Source of the DNA: Owenia fusiformis
Lineage: Eukaryota > Annelida > Polychaeta > Sabellida > Oweniidae
Reading direction: 5' to 3'
Length of the DNA stretch: 64,000 nucleotides
Assembly (NCBI GenBank): GCA_903813345.2
Contig: CAIIXF020000001.1
Span: 2,914,001 to 2,978,000 of the forward strand
Shown here: piece after piece, positions 22,516 to 33,789 of the stretch
Numbering within the stretch: position 1 is the stretch's first letter
How the letters are laid out: each line of letters opens with the position of its first letter
The notes under the pieces: model-generated
Databases searched by the model: none
What the model saw: the letters and a program-made list of their open reading frames with translations, nothing else
What the model was told of the DNA's origin: nothing
Position numbers and translations under genes: made by a program

Positions 22516-23404
22516 ATTGTGACACAATGTCCGTAATCAGCAAACTGTCAATATTTTCCTCGATATGAATATGGATTTCTGAAGTTTACAGTGACCTTAG
22601 AAGAAATTGTTTCGAACTGTAAAATCGTTATGTTGCTAACGTTCTATTGAAACGAAATTCCTGCGTAATTTGATAAGTTATAATTTAATCTACATTCTGA
22701 AAAACAAACTCAGGTACCTTTTTGTATACTTAATATATCATCAATCAATCTATCAACTGTCGTGATAACGTATTTGAAAATGTCAAACCGATCACGGTTC
22801 CACTCCATAAAGAACATACATTCATGGTCACTGATCATGAAATACATCTCACAAAATAACCCAACCATCTAAGAGTAAATGACATCAACTTTTTCCATCC
22901 ATACTCGTTTACCAGGTTTGATATATTGGTAATCCAAGTTAATGGATAGCACATGTATCATGGAAATCGTTACCTAAAACACATTAAGAAGTTTAAACAC
23001 AGCTTGGCCGTCAATAGAATATATTTGAGAAGGTTGTATACTAATCAATGATTTTTCCCGGGGATGAAGAAAATAATCATATTTTTGCCATAATCGATCG
23101 TTCTTCTCTCCACTTTGCGGCTTAGTTTTGTCAATCAAGTAATCATCTTATATGTTCAATGTCAAACTTAACAGACTATTTTCCAGTTCATCGCCAGTCT
23201 AATTTGTGTTTTTCGTGTTTGCCTTTGTGTTTTCTCTGGAAGACATTATTCTCTTTCTTCTCTACATGGAAGTACATTCAAGCATTAAGGGTTTATCTCA
23301 GCGGGGTTCATTGTGTTTTTAATATATATGATCAGATTATCCGATTACATTCGGCCGATTAACATTCAGTTTGACAATAAATGTTGACCTCCATGAGGTC
23401 TCAA
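22516..23404. other. Intergenic, nothing recognised
   Basis: No gene or repeat supported. Confidence 0.5.
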
Positions 23405-23510
23405 TCACATTTGATCTACGGCAACTTTGGGATAAGCCTTACGATGTAGATTTTCTACATCGATTTTGTGAAGTTTCGGCAACCGTACGACCGCCGTAGA
23501 CCAAATGTGA
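23405..23510. mobile_element. 106-bp double-hairpin MITE-like element
   Basis: TCACATTTGATCTACGGC (23405-) pairs with GCCGTAGACCAAATGTGA (ending 23510). Inside, CGATGTAGA-TTT-TCTACATCG forms a second perfect stem. A related end word is at ~7900. Confidence 0.7.
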
Positions 23511-25512
23511 CCGAAGATTAGGTTACACGCGCATATACTTTTCAAAGGAACATTGTCTATCATCATGGTCAAAAATGCAAGTTTCTCAAATCGTATAATG
23601 AAACCTGAAGGGAAAAGGAAGAAAATTGTTTCCTCATTATAAAAAAACAAGAGACACCCAAACAAACAAATCAAGCAATGCAAAATAATGTCTTAGTTTG
23701 ATAGTCGTACGACGAAGTTAGATTGTTGACCGGAGTGGGCGCCAGTCCTCCAGTCAGTCTATGTGCGGGCATCGACATAAACAGTTAACACCACAATACG
23801 TGATGATTCAGTGTTATGAACGTGTCGCAGTTGGGCAATGTGCACGAACGGCTACGTGATATTTGATAAAAACAATTCAATGTCACTTGTTAGGTTGCTC
23901 AGTACAGAGCAGTGCCTGGGTGCGGATCAATAGTAACTCTATAGTTCTATTTGTTCACTATTTCTTTACCCTACCCTGAAGATATTCTTGACAGCTCTTT
24001 TATTTTTTGTCAATAGAAAGTAAAGAAGTCTTGCTTTTTTCTGTATAGAGCGTTTATAGAAGCAAATTCCTTTTTAAATCACAATGACTTCATCAGCTGT
24101 TGATATTGATTCAAGGAGTTGTAAAAGGAATCGAAGTGTCATTTACCTACCTTGCATTTGTATGTAAAAGTACTTACAGTGAACTTGATTATTCCAATAT
24201 TTCTACCTTTAAAGATGAGAACATTTTTGAATCAGTTGTAACAGTTACTCTAAGTGATCAAAAGACTGTATTTGTTTCTAGCCCATATCCCGCGAGATGT
24301 CATGAACGAAGGCTATACGATCCAAGGCAAACATTCCAGCATCATGGCAAAATGAAAAAAAACATTACAAATTCATTTTTATGAAAACTTGCATCAGGTT
24401 GGTGACAAGCACCCTCAACAAATTCATTTTGAAAAGATATCATTACAACAGAGACCAGCACTAGTTTTAATACCATGTCTGATGTCATTTAGTCGTCGGC
24501 GTAACAGAAGAATATGAATAGCCAATGTTTTAGTTTCAATTTTTTATATTTATCATTATGTAATTGTTAAAATTGGGACCGTCATGGAAAAACAGAAAAT
24601 GCCTTCGCCAAGGACTAGTGTAATGTTTGAATGGAATACAAAACCTTTATTTACATAATGGCACTGCAACAAACGAAAACTATTAAAGATTAAGCAAAGT
24701 TAATGAATGTCAGTTAAAACTATTTAAGAATTGATCGTTATTTTAAAGGCAATTTATAATCGCATGTCATCTGCCACGATGCGATTAAGGCACTGTGTAA
24801 AAATACATATTGTTGTATTTTCCACATCCGAATCGATTCTTTCAATGTATGGTGTCGAAACATCATGTTTATTGACCAACTCGGTGCAACTTTTATATGT
24901 GAAACTTTCACAGGATATTGGATATGTGTATAAGTAGTTCTTAGACAACGTAGGGGACAATTTACAACCACCTAAAGCTAAGTTCCCCGCTAAGTTCACA
25001 TTCCATTTCTTTGTTTCACCGTATTTGTGATCAATTACATATCAACATTTCTTGTGTCATTTGGTTATCAGTTGGTTTGAGTATTTGATGTCATTGGCAG
25101 AAGATGGATGACCCGGTGCTAGCAAACCTCTAAAGGATGCTGAACTTTTTTTCATAATTTTTCGGACACATTTTAATCCGACACAGATCAATCAAGTCAA
25201 ATGTACATGTATGTTACGTAATCAACATCCGGGAAACTCTAAATTGATAAGAAGGTATCAGGATGTGAGGGTTCAACATCAAATTATGTACTAACTTATC
25301 ATGATTCTTTAAGTAAAAATCTAAGTGTATTGGTAAATATTGAAACAACCGGTCAATGGTGCGTGCAATCAAAGCTTTCAAAAGAAAGTATACAACTGGT
25401 ATTTTTTATCTGTAAATATTTGTGTCGTATGTTTATGTATTTTAGCTGATAAATCTATTATGTCTGTGTATGTCTGTGTTTGTAAAGGTACAAAAAGACT
25501 AGCTACGATTAA
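23511..25512. other. Intergenic, nothing recognised
   Basis: Two kilobases without a supported gene. Frames at 24100-24384 and 24731-24999 overlap on both strands with no family features. Confidence 0.5.
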
Positions 25513-25652
25513 TGCCCTGGTCACATTTGCTCCAATCCATCGGCCAGCGCCCGCCCGATTGAGTGTTTTGTTCAATATTGCATTCAATTTTGAACAAAAT
25601 ACTCAATCGGCCGGGCGCCGTAGTGAAAATCGGTGCAAATGTGACCAGGGCA
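25513..25652. mobile_element. 140-bp palindromic MITE with TA target duplication
   Basis: ATGCCCTGGTCACATTTGC at the left pairs with GCAAATGTGACCAGGGCAT at the right, and pairing continues through GGC/GCC-rich and ACTCAATCGG segments towards the centre. TA flanks both sides (25511-25512, 25653-25654), as for Tc1/mariner-mobilised MITEs. Overlapping open frames on both strands here are shadows of the palindrome. Confidence 0.85.
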
Positions 25653-25654
25653 TT

Positions 25655-26044
25655 AGGAGTGTCTAGAATATTTTCCCAATTTCGCAAATTTTCTTTTGCC
25701 CACAGAACTTCATATCATGGATATTTAAAAAACAAACTTCATTTCAGTCTTCATTTCATGTTAATTCTTCGCCTTTAAGGTTATGTGACAATAATTCTGA
25801 AAAGACGGACATCCCCTTTTAAATTCTAATATATTTTATTAGATATTAAAATTCTCCCGGGATAAGAACGGTAGAATTTTGGTACTGCCAGAGCATATTA
25901 ATATATCAATGACCACATTACAAAGGGCAACACAGTGAAATTTTGGCCCATGGGCTGAGGCGAATAATGTCCACTGTGGCTCCATCTATTGCTCCAGCCA
26001 ATATAGTTACTTATTTGCATAACAACAATATCCACTATATAATG
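25655..26044. other. 3' flank of the serine hydrolase gene
   Basis: Short AT-rich stretch, presumably 3' UTR and terminator of the minus-strand gene ending at 26045; nothing else was recognised. Confidence 0.4.
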
Positions 26045-29000
26045 TCAGTGTCCCTCTAAATCACGAACGCATTCATACATTGCGTTTTCAAGGCTAAGAT
26101 ATCGAGGATCGTCCCCATCGCCCTGCATTGATATAAAGTTTGTGAGATATGCACAGCTCAGCTTGTATTTGGGATCGCACATAGCCATCTGTCCTCCGTA
26201 ACCGGGGTGACCAAAAATGAAACGATCCTGGAAAAATCAATGGATAGCTGTATGTACTAGAAATAAAAGACAAACCACCAATGCTAAATTTTAGGCGACC
26301 ATGAAAACCATTTGGAGGATTAGTAAAACAATTTGTAGGTATTGTAATATAATACGAATAAATGATCAAAACACGCGAAAATAAAAAGATTATTTGTACT
26401 TAGAATAAAATGCAATGGATGATCATAACTTATAGTGCTGCCATCTATCAAATTATCAAGACTTTATAACGATATGGAAACTTTTTGGCATTGTTGAGGT
26501 TCAAATAAATACATACTTCTCCTTTAAATGTCCTTCTAAATAATCTAAGACCCAATCCAAATACAGATTCTGATAGTATGATCTTATCTAGTCCTATACT
26601 GTGCGGTTGTGAGATTTCTTCAATCATCTTAGGAGTGAGCAATTGCCTTCCGAAGTAGTTTCCACCGTTCACTAAAATGCTATAAAATTTAGCAACTGCC
26701 CGTGCGGTCCCGAATCCATGGGAAGAAGCTGCTCGTATTGCTCGTCTGTCGGGGTGATTCGCTCGTTCAATCTGAAAATATGTTTCTTGCTTTTAATTGA
26801 GGCCATCTATCTTTGACTTCTAATGAGGTTAAAACACTTCTCGGAAACCCTGTGAATTAAGATGGAGGCCGTTACCAATGATACAGTAATAAAATATCAC
26901 AGCACATTGGAAGACGCATATTCTGGCACAGTTTTATCAGTCAAAGGAAGATGTCATTTGAATATATTTATGATTTTAAAATTCGTCAATTTTTATCTTG
27001 CGAGTGACCTTAAGCTTACTGGAGGAAATCCAAAGTCAACTGGATTCTGTCCTATTCTTGACGTATACGAAAATGGTCGGACTATTGCCGAAAAAAGAAT
27101 TTTCTGGTATTTCCAAGGGAGCCACATGTGTGAGAAATAGAACCAGATCCCACGTTCCAAAGGTACAACTCGAGCACATCTGTGGTTTTCTTCTTTCGCT
27201 AAACCAATTTGAAAATCTAGTCCTGAAAATGGATAGATTTTTCACGAATCACGGTTCATGAAACCTTTCTGGGTTTGGGGCATTACATTATTTGGTATTA
27301 CACACTATATTTATGATAAGACTGACATAGTTTCTCATGTAATAAACCTTCATTTATAATTCTTTTGTACACTGTCATCACGTTATTGTTATCTCATTGC
27401 TTACCAAATTATTGTTATGTCATTGCTTACCAAATGGCTGTGTTACCTCCTCTCGTACAATCTGATATATTCTTCGATGTTCGGGATCCACTCGTCGGAT
27501 GATCTCATCAAAGTAAAGTCCGAATGTCAAAGCATGGTAACCTTGGGCTTTCCCTAAAATATTGAAGAACATTTAAGTCATGTGTACAACCTGCAGGGTG
27601 TTAAGAATAAGAAAAAACACGAGAAACAAACTCATAAGAATCGAAAGTCAAAGCGTACCTGGTTCCCAGTTTGGTCTTTGGCTGGCAAGAGCATATTCAA
27701 CGTTGTCGGGGTTCGTCTTAATTTCTTTCAATTTAAACAACTTGTCTATCACTGCAACACCTGCCTGGCGGAGAGTGAAAACGTTTATATAAAGTTGTGA
27801 AACAACTATTTACGTGGATGTAAATACTACAAAATACAACCGCTACTTGTATTTGTATCGAAAATAATAATTTGTAATAAATTCAAATAAAAAAATATTT
27901 GTGACATCAGTCCATAACGTTATTTTTAGATTAACTGGGTATAATAATATGCTTATCTTACTGTATGAGTCGCCAGCTCCTTCACTGTAATATCTCCTTT
28001 CCCATTCTGCCCAAATTCTGGCCATATTTTTGCTATTCTGTCCTCATAGCGAAGTAGACCCCTTGAGTGTACAACGTATCAATGAATCATTAACTTCATT
28101 CATGAAATACTACAATTTAATCAGTGGCCTAACATACATGAATGGCATGTATAATTATCTATGGTTTAAAGTTTGTCCACAAACAAATACTCTAATATTG
28201 ATATATTCTTCATTGCATCTTTGCTACCTCTTTCAAAGTTAAAGTTTTCATACGTTGCAAACGAGGCACAGGCGATGACTAATTCATTGACAGAGAATTG
28301 AGAAACATGGCTCAAAGAAAGGGTGTGACCAAAAGAGAGGACGTGGCTCAAAGAAAGGACATATGGCTCGCTCGATGAACGGCCGTCGCCAAACGCCCGG
28401 GGGCCAAACGCCGATGCTATAGTTTTACCTTTCCACGAATCGAGCAACAGTTATAGCAACGAATGCCTTTGTGATGGAGAAGCACTGTGTGAGAGTATAT
28501 TCCTGCCATGGCCACCTTGCATGAATATCTGCATATCCTCCCCATATATCTACTACCTTTTTACCACGGTAATACACTGCGAAAGCTCCTCCTTTCTCAT
28601 CACCAGATTTCAGGTTTTTTCTAACAATAAAATGAAATATATTTTATGTGTATAATCAAATTATACAAAGAACTAATTGTAATACGTATTTCACTGAAGA
28701 GGTTCATTGGGTAGGTTATCTAATGCATAAAGCTAGTAATTGTCCTTACACTTCCCGAAAAGATTTACATTTTGACGTTTCGGCCTGTTCCAGTAACTGT
28801 ACTATAGATAGGGACAATGTAACAGGACAGGATAGGTGGATAAAAGAAGCAGTCTTTACTAAACTAATCAACAACATGAATAGGGACCAAGGAAATTTCC
28901 AGTTGAATAACTGTTGGGGGCCTGTGCTAAAGAGAAACCGGAAGTTAAATTAAGGTTCTGATGATGGCAACCGAAGGTGGCCGACACGTCAAAAATGTAA

Positions 29001-29448
29001 GTCTTTTCGGGTAGTGCAAGGACAATTACTAGCTTTATAAATATTACGATTCAATGTTCTGCTTCTCACTAATTTTTATGTATTATTCTTTATTTTAATA
29101 GACTAGTCTGTATAACAACTCTGGGCCATCCTAGAGTTCAATGGAATTTCTCTTCTCAGCGGAGGCAGTCAAGTCCAATCTTTAAGGATGGTTCTACTTT
29201 AGGTCTACTACAGCAGATCTATACAAATGATCGTCCTGTTTTACAAAAACAAAATGGCAAATTAAAACCGCTCACCTGAATTCCTCTGCCACTCTCTCCC
29301 AGCCCGGCGCTACACTTCCTTCTGAAGTTGCACGAATGTCATGTTTGGCAATAAAACGGAGAATAGTAGAAGAAATCGCCCAAGTGTTCAAGATAAATAA
29401 AAATATAGTCACGGTCCATCCGATAATTGCTGACATGTACGCGTCCAT
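26045..29448 (-). CDS. Beta-lactamase-like serine hydrolase, membrane-anchored, 8 exons
   Basis: Exons (minus strand): 29448-29276, 28620-28429, 28061-27962, 27764-27659, 27547-27431, 27222-27020, 26771-26517, 26227-26045. All junctions are GT-AG, phases match, and the sum is 443 codons including TGA. The start ACAAAGATGG is strong. Residues ~8-28 form a signal-anchor helix. The fold is the class C/penicillin-binding-protein type found in animal LACTB-like proteins: nucleophile motif S106-I-T-K109 after WGGYAD, Tyr motif Y194-H-A after PNWEPG, and a third motif H389-P-G391 in FGHPGYGGQ. These are the SxxK, YxN-like and KTG-like positions, all present. The family hydrolyses amide or ester bonds; the substrate here is unknown. 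It is not predicted to give antibiotic resistance. Intron 1 contains a Penelope-like remnant. The full 442-residue length suggests an active gene. Confidence 0.9.
28730..29035 (+). mobile_element. Penelope-like element fragment with inverted ends
   Basis: AAGCTAGTAATTGTCC at the left and GGACAATTACTAGCTT at the right are inverted repeats that extend through CCCGAAAAGA-TTTACATTTTGACG, flanked by TA. Between them the + frame encodes a decayed end of a GIY-YIG-type domain: WIKEAVFTKL followed by NNMNRDQGNFQLNN and a W-x3-L. That MNRD-x-G-x3-L arrangement is typical of the C-terminus of Penelope-like retroelements. Upstream RT is absent. Confidence 0.6.
28955..28992 (+). ncRNA. Degenerate hammerhead-ribozyme-like motif
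   Basis: CTGATGA (28958-28964) is followed by GGCAACC-GAA-GGTGGCC, a stem with one mismatch, then GACAC-GTC. A consensus hammerhead has CUGAUGA, stem II, then GAAAC-GUC; the inverted left arm (28774-28785 on the opposite strand) keeps GCCGAAACGTC intact. Penelope-like elements are known to carry such motifs. The A-to-C change in the core should abolish cleavage here. Confidence 0.45.
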
Positions 29449-30130
29449 CTTTGTTGTTGTATTTACACAATAAGTTCGAAGTATATATAGAAATATAATA
29501 TTCCATGAATCATATGTCAATGGCTCTATGTACACGTATGTTTAGAACCTCCGCAGATGTTTCTATTTCTGTAAATCAGTCGGTAATTCCATGGTAACTT
29601 GAATCAGAATCAGAATGAATAAACGATGAGATGAATCAAATGTGATAACTATAATCATCATTTCAAACATCTCAAACTCAGTTCAGATAATAATATTTAT
29701 GAAGCGAACACCAAATTCCTGACACTAATGGAGGTTCTCTGATCCCATAACTGGATATAAAAGTAACAAATAAGAAAGCGCAAATATGTTTTACATTTGT
29801 TACACGACATATAAATTATGTTATATCAAAGCCGTCTGTTGACAAGCACTTGAACCTAACTTTACAAAGACCTTACACTTTGGAACTCTAAACAGAGATC
29901 GTATTTCAGTCGCGTTGAATTTATTAAATTATTATCATTTTATCAAAATGTGTGACCGATTTAGCCAATGATATCACTCAATCATATGAGGTGTGCCGTT
30001 ATATTATGATTGCTATATACTATAGTTAAATACAGGGTGGTCAAAAACCGGCAACCCTGTATTTTCCTCATAAATTTGTCACTCTAAAAGAATATCACGA
30101 TGTCTTTTTCCCTGAAATTTCTCAAACAAA
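29449..30130. other. Intergenic, 5' flank of hydrolase gene
   Basis: No gene. It contains a hairpin AAATACAGGGT/ACCCTGTATTT at 30028-30064 that may be the end of another small element. Confidence 0.45.
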
Positions 30131-31345
30131 ATTAATCTCTTTGCCACTTATCCAAAGGCATTCTGGGATGCTATGAATACGTTAGGCCCACGTCGTAATT
30201 GTGAAATCCCAATGGAGGTACTTAATGAAGATGGAACCCTAATATATGATGAAGATGAGGTATTGCAAACTTGGAGAGATTAGTTCCAAAAACTATATGA
30301 AAGTGAAAATGAGTATAATACAAAGTGATTTGAGAAACAGTGATGATTTATTAAATGATGAGGAAGTGAACAATGATGAAATCATGGAACTAAATGAAGA
30401 TATATGTTGTGATGAACTTAATCATGTTATAAAGAACATTAAAAAGGGTAAAGCAGTTGGAATTGACTATCTTCCATCTGAAGTATTTCAAAATACACTG
30501 TCTGTTAACTTATTAACTACTCTTTTTAATAAATGCATTTAGATCTTCACGTTCGTGTATGTACCATATATTTACTTTAACAACTAATAATAAGGAGTCG
30601 GAAGGATAGAGGATCCCGGACTCTCAACATTTGTTTGCTATATTGACCTGGAAAAATGTTTTGATAAAATCGATAGAACATTGCTATTTGTGAAATTGAA
30701 AAAATTGGTATTTGTGGAAAAATGTTGAAAGCCATAGAGAATATGTACAATGGAACTTAAAATGCTGTTAACATAAATGGAAAGTGGTGTACAGACATTA
30801 AAAATATTTGTTTCGAACTTGATTTATCCCATAAATTTGAAACACTGGACTATACCCGACTGGCTACAGCTAAATCAAGGCTTTTTTCAAACCACACAGA
30901 AAAATGGAAAAGGGATATTACACTTCACAAGATAAACGCATATATATTACATTCAAAAATGGACCCACAGCTGAAATTTATGTCAAGTGTCAACTAACAT
31001 TATCACAAAGTTCACTTATAGCACAACTTAAAAGTGGAATCCTACCACTAGCAATAGAGACTGTGCCATGTTTGCAATTTAAATAAAGTTGAAGATGAGA
31101 AACATTTTATATTTGAATGTAATGCCTATAAATTAGAGAAACTCTCATTTTTAACACCAGATATTGATTCATTTATAGATATATGATATATTTAAAACCA
31201 AGAGTATTGTTAAAAAATTTGCAAACTATTTGAACTGTATTTTTAATATAAGAAAGAATCACATATATAAGATTAATAATTAAATGTTTAATGTGTCTCA
31301 TAAGCCCAGTTTGGGCTGGCTATTTTGTACAAGAGGTGACACTTT
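30130..31345 (+). pseudogene. Decayed LINE retrotransposon
   Basis: Pieces of a non-LTR reverse transcriptase in order: a segment ending in KNIKKGKAVGIDYLPSEVF (frame 30246-30542; the K-G-K-A-x-G-I-D RT start), then CYIDLEKCFDKID (~30640), then GKMLKAIENMY (~30715). The catalytic YADD block is missing. The C-terminal part (~30860-31140) has AQLKSGILPLAIET and a FECNAYKLE-like tail. The 3' end at ~31345 is AATAAAATAAATAAT, a typical LINE tail. Frameshifts and stops make it dead. Confidence 0.75.
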
Positions 31346-32353
31346 AATAAAATAAATAATATAAAATATCTAGTGCAGCTAATTTTCTGCTGTTCTTCAT
31401 GATCAGCAAATCATACATGAACATACAATAATGAAGTATTTATAAGGTTTGCTCTGTTGATCTTGAGAACGCGTTTGATTCCCTTTGCCACAAAAACATT
31501 TCTTCCACCGAACCATAGTCTCTGATCCAAGGGTATTTGGATCGTTCCATGAGCTGGGTCAGCGATGCCCAATCCTGAAGGATGGACCAAACAGTAGGAC
31601 AAATATATATCGGAATGAATGTATGAACAGAAAAGTTGTTCGATTCAAAGTCCATCTCGGTACATCAAACTTGTTGCCATTCACTTACGCTTTACGATTT
31701 ACATTTATTTAAAAGATGGCGTTCTTGATTAAGACGCTCACACTGTCAAGTTCAGCGCCTTTTGTTAGCATTTTAAAGGCGTGCGGAACTTTATAGCCAT
31801 GTTTATTTTTTATGAGTTCAGCAGTTCAAGTTACCCAGCTACAGAATGTAAGTAGCGTTTATACGACGAGCAAACATCTGCATTTAAAGTGTTTCCATTC
31901 ACAAATAGCTGCAGGTGATTTGAACTACAGCGGCGTCCCCAGTTATTATTGAAATGTACTAGGAACAGGTACATTTAATCCAAATGTTTTCAAGTTGTGA
32001 TTAAGCTTCTGGCACACGCCCATGGATGATCACAGTTGAGAAGGATATCTGAGTCGACTTGCTGAGACTGAAATAACTTGCCGGGGAGAATTAATCTAAA
32101 ACAAGCTTTTTATTAAGGTAAGCAATACCTAGGATGGCAATACACACAGTCTGAGACGACATTTTGAAAGACAAATGTACATGTACTTCATCAAAGCAAC
32201 CTTTAACACTAGACTTGGATGTTTGTGTTTTTAAATTTATTGTAATTTGAATATAATTTACATGTAGGTAGGTTGTGATACATGACATAAATAATTGATA
32301 CATCAATCAATTACCAAAATATTCTTCCAGATAATACTGGCAAAGAACAAATA
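31346..32353. other. Intergenic; one unexplained minus-strand frame
   Basis: A minus-strand stretch at 31440-31655 contains a good acceptor-like CCATCCTTCAG followed by an open frame with many Trp/Tyr/Glu (SKYPWIRDYGSVEEMF). It could be an orphan exon or a decayed repeat; no family is recognised. The rest is the presumed promoter of the + strand peptidase. Confidence 0.3.
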
Positions 32354-33655
32354 ATGTCAGAGAAGAAGGGACAGGACGGTTGCAGGGTGAAGGTTTGGAA
32401 GCAGGACCCAAGTGTGTCCAAACTTGGTGTCAGGACATCATACATACACACTCCAGTGAAACCTGGACCCCGGGACGACAAGATTGTCGTCGCCAACAAA
32501 CCCATTAGATATTCCAATGGCGACGGTACATTTACGAAGATGAAGGGTGTGAAAACCGTTGGGAAGAATAAAAAGGGAGATTTGATGTTCAGTCCCAAGA
32601 AAGAATTAGAAAAGTTTGATGCCGTACATACTTTTGCCGTCGTAAGACAAGTTGTTACGATGTTTGAACGAGCGTTGCGTCGGATGAAAATATCTCAAAG
32701 TTTAGAGTGGCAATGGGGTAAAACACCAATTACAATCCATCCCAACGCTGGATACTGGGACAACGCATTTTACAATCGAGACTGGAAAGCTTTATGTTTC
32801 TTCTCTTTCTACCCTGGAGATGATGCTAACAAAGAAATGATTTACACATGTCGATCGTTTGATATCATTGCTCACGAGACTGGCCACGCCGTACTGGATA
32901 GTCTAAGACCCGGATGGTATGACGACGAAGCCATCGTTCAAACTGGCGCACTCCACGAATCATTTGGGGATCTCACGTGCATATTTCTTATGCTTGACCA
33001 GATGGATATATGCGAAGCGATCATTGCCGAGTCCAAAGGTAACCTTCACAAGAAATTCTTCTTTACGATCATAGGTGAACAATTCGGGAAAGGACTAGGA
33101 TACAAGCTGGGTTTGAGAAATGCAGATAATAATCTGAACCTTACTAAGGCCGGGAATGAGGTACACAGTCTCTCCAGAGTCTTCACAGGCGCTGTGTATG
33201 ATATCATGGCAGGTATGTTCTACTCTCTGAGGGAGCCAGATCTCCATAGCCAGGCCGAGACTTTGTTCAGAGTTGGCAAGCACATCTGCTCCCTCGTCAT
33301 CATGGCTGTACTGAAGTCCCCATATAATAATGCTAGCTTTAAAGATGTAGCAGAAAATATGATAAAATATGAGCAAGACGACCCATGGAAAGAAAAGATC
33401 AGGGAGGAATTTAGCAAACGTCAAGTCTTAGGGCCGAACGCTTTGAAAATGAATAAACATAATAAAGTAAAGGGGTTTGTGAAGAATTGTTGTGTTACAA
33501 TGCGCCACAGCAAAGTACCAGATAATATTGATACCGTCCCCAAACGTAAACGCAAGTCTTCGACTTCAAGAGGTGATTCCCCAAAGAGAAAAAAGAAGGA
33601 TAACAATAGCAACAAGAAAAAGAATAAAAGCAGGAAGCCGAAAAATCCGAAATAA
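32354..33655 (+). CDS. Thermolysin-like (gluzincin) metallopeptidase, intronless
   Basis: 433 codons in one exon; the ATG at 32354 has A at -3. The zinc motif H174-E-T-G-H178 lies in SFDIIAHETGHAVLD, and a downstream A-L-H-E202-S-F-G-D supplies the likely third zinc ligand, as the glutamate does in M4 thermolysins (spacing 24 residues, slightly longer than thermolysin's). No signal peptide or propeptide is seen, so it is probably cytosolic or nuclear. The last ~45 residues are Lys/Arg/Ser-rich (PKRKRKS, SPKRKKKD), a likely nuclear-targeting or nucleic-acid-binding tail absent from bacterial relatives as I know them. The compact HETGH core with ALHESFGD resembles bacterial proteins; the lack of introns and higher GC than the flanks fit gene transfer or retroposition. 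Substrate unknown. Confidence 0.85.
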   Translation: MSEKKGQDGCRVKVWKQDPSVSKLGVRTSYIHTPVKPGPRDDKIVVANKPIRYSNGDGTFTKMKGVKTVGKNKKGDLMFSPKKELEKFDAVHTFAVVRQVVTMFERALRRMKISQSLEWQWGKTPITIHPNAGYWDNAFYNRDWKALCFFSFYPGDDANKEMIYTCRSFDIIAHETGHAVLDSLRPGWYDDEAIVQTGALHESFGDLTCIFLMLDQMDICEAIIAESKGNLHKKFFFTIIGEQFGKGLGYKLGLRNADNNLNLTKAGNEVHSLSRVFTGAVYDIMAGMFYSLREPDLHSQAETLFRVGKHICSLVIMAVLKSPYNNASFKDVAENMIKYEQDDPWKEKIREEFSKRQVLGPNALKMNKHNKVKGFVKNCCVTMRHSKVPDNIDTVPKRKRKSSTSRGDSPKRKKKDNNSNKKKNKSRKPKNPK

Positions 33656-33789
33656 TGTTTTATTCACGTAAAAATGACATCTATGAATGATAGCTTGCTA
33701 TTAATATAGAACGTATTTACTAGGCACGTAGTGACCGTCCTCATGGTCCAGAGGAGAGACGTCATGCTCAAATGAGGAAAATGCATATA

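Noticed and set aside
24738-24999. Overlapping frames on both strands near 24.8 kb
   Set aside because: No splice support, no family features, chance frames.
25340-25778. Overlapping frames on both strands
   Set aside because: They are shadows of the palindromic MITE.
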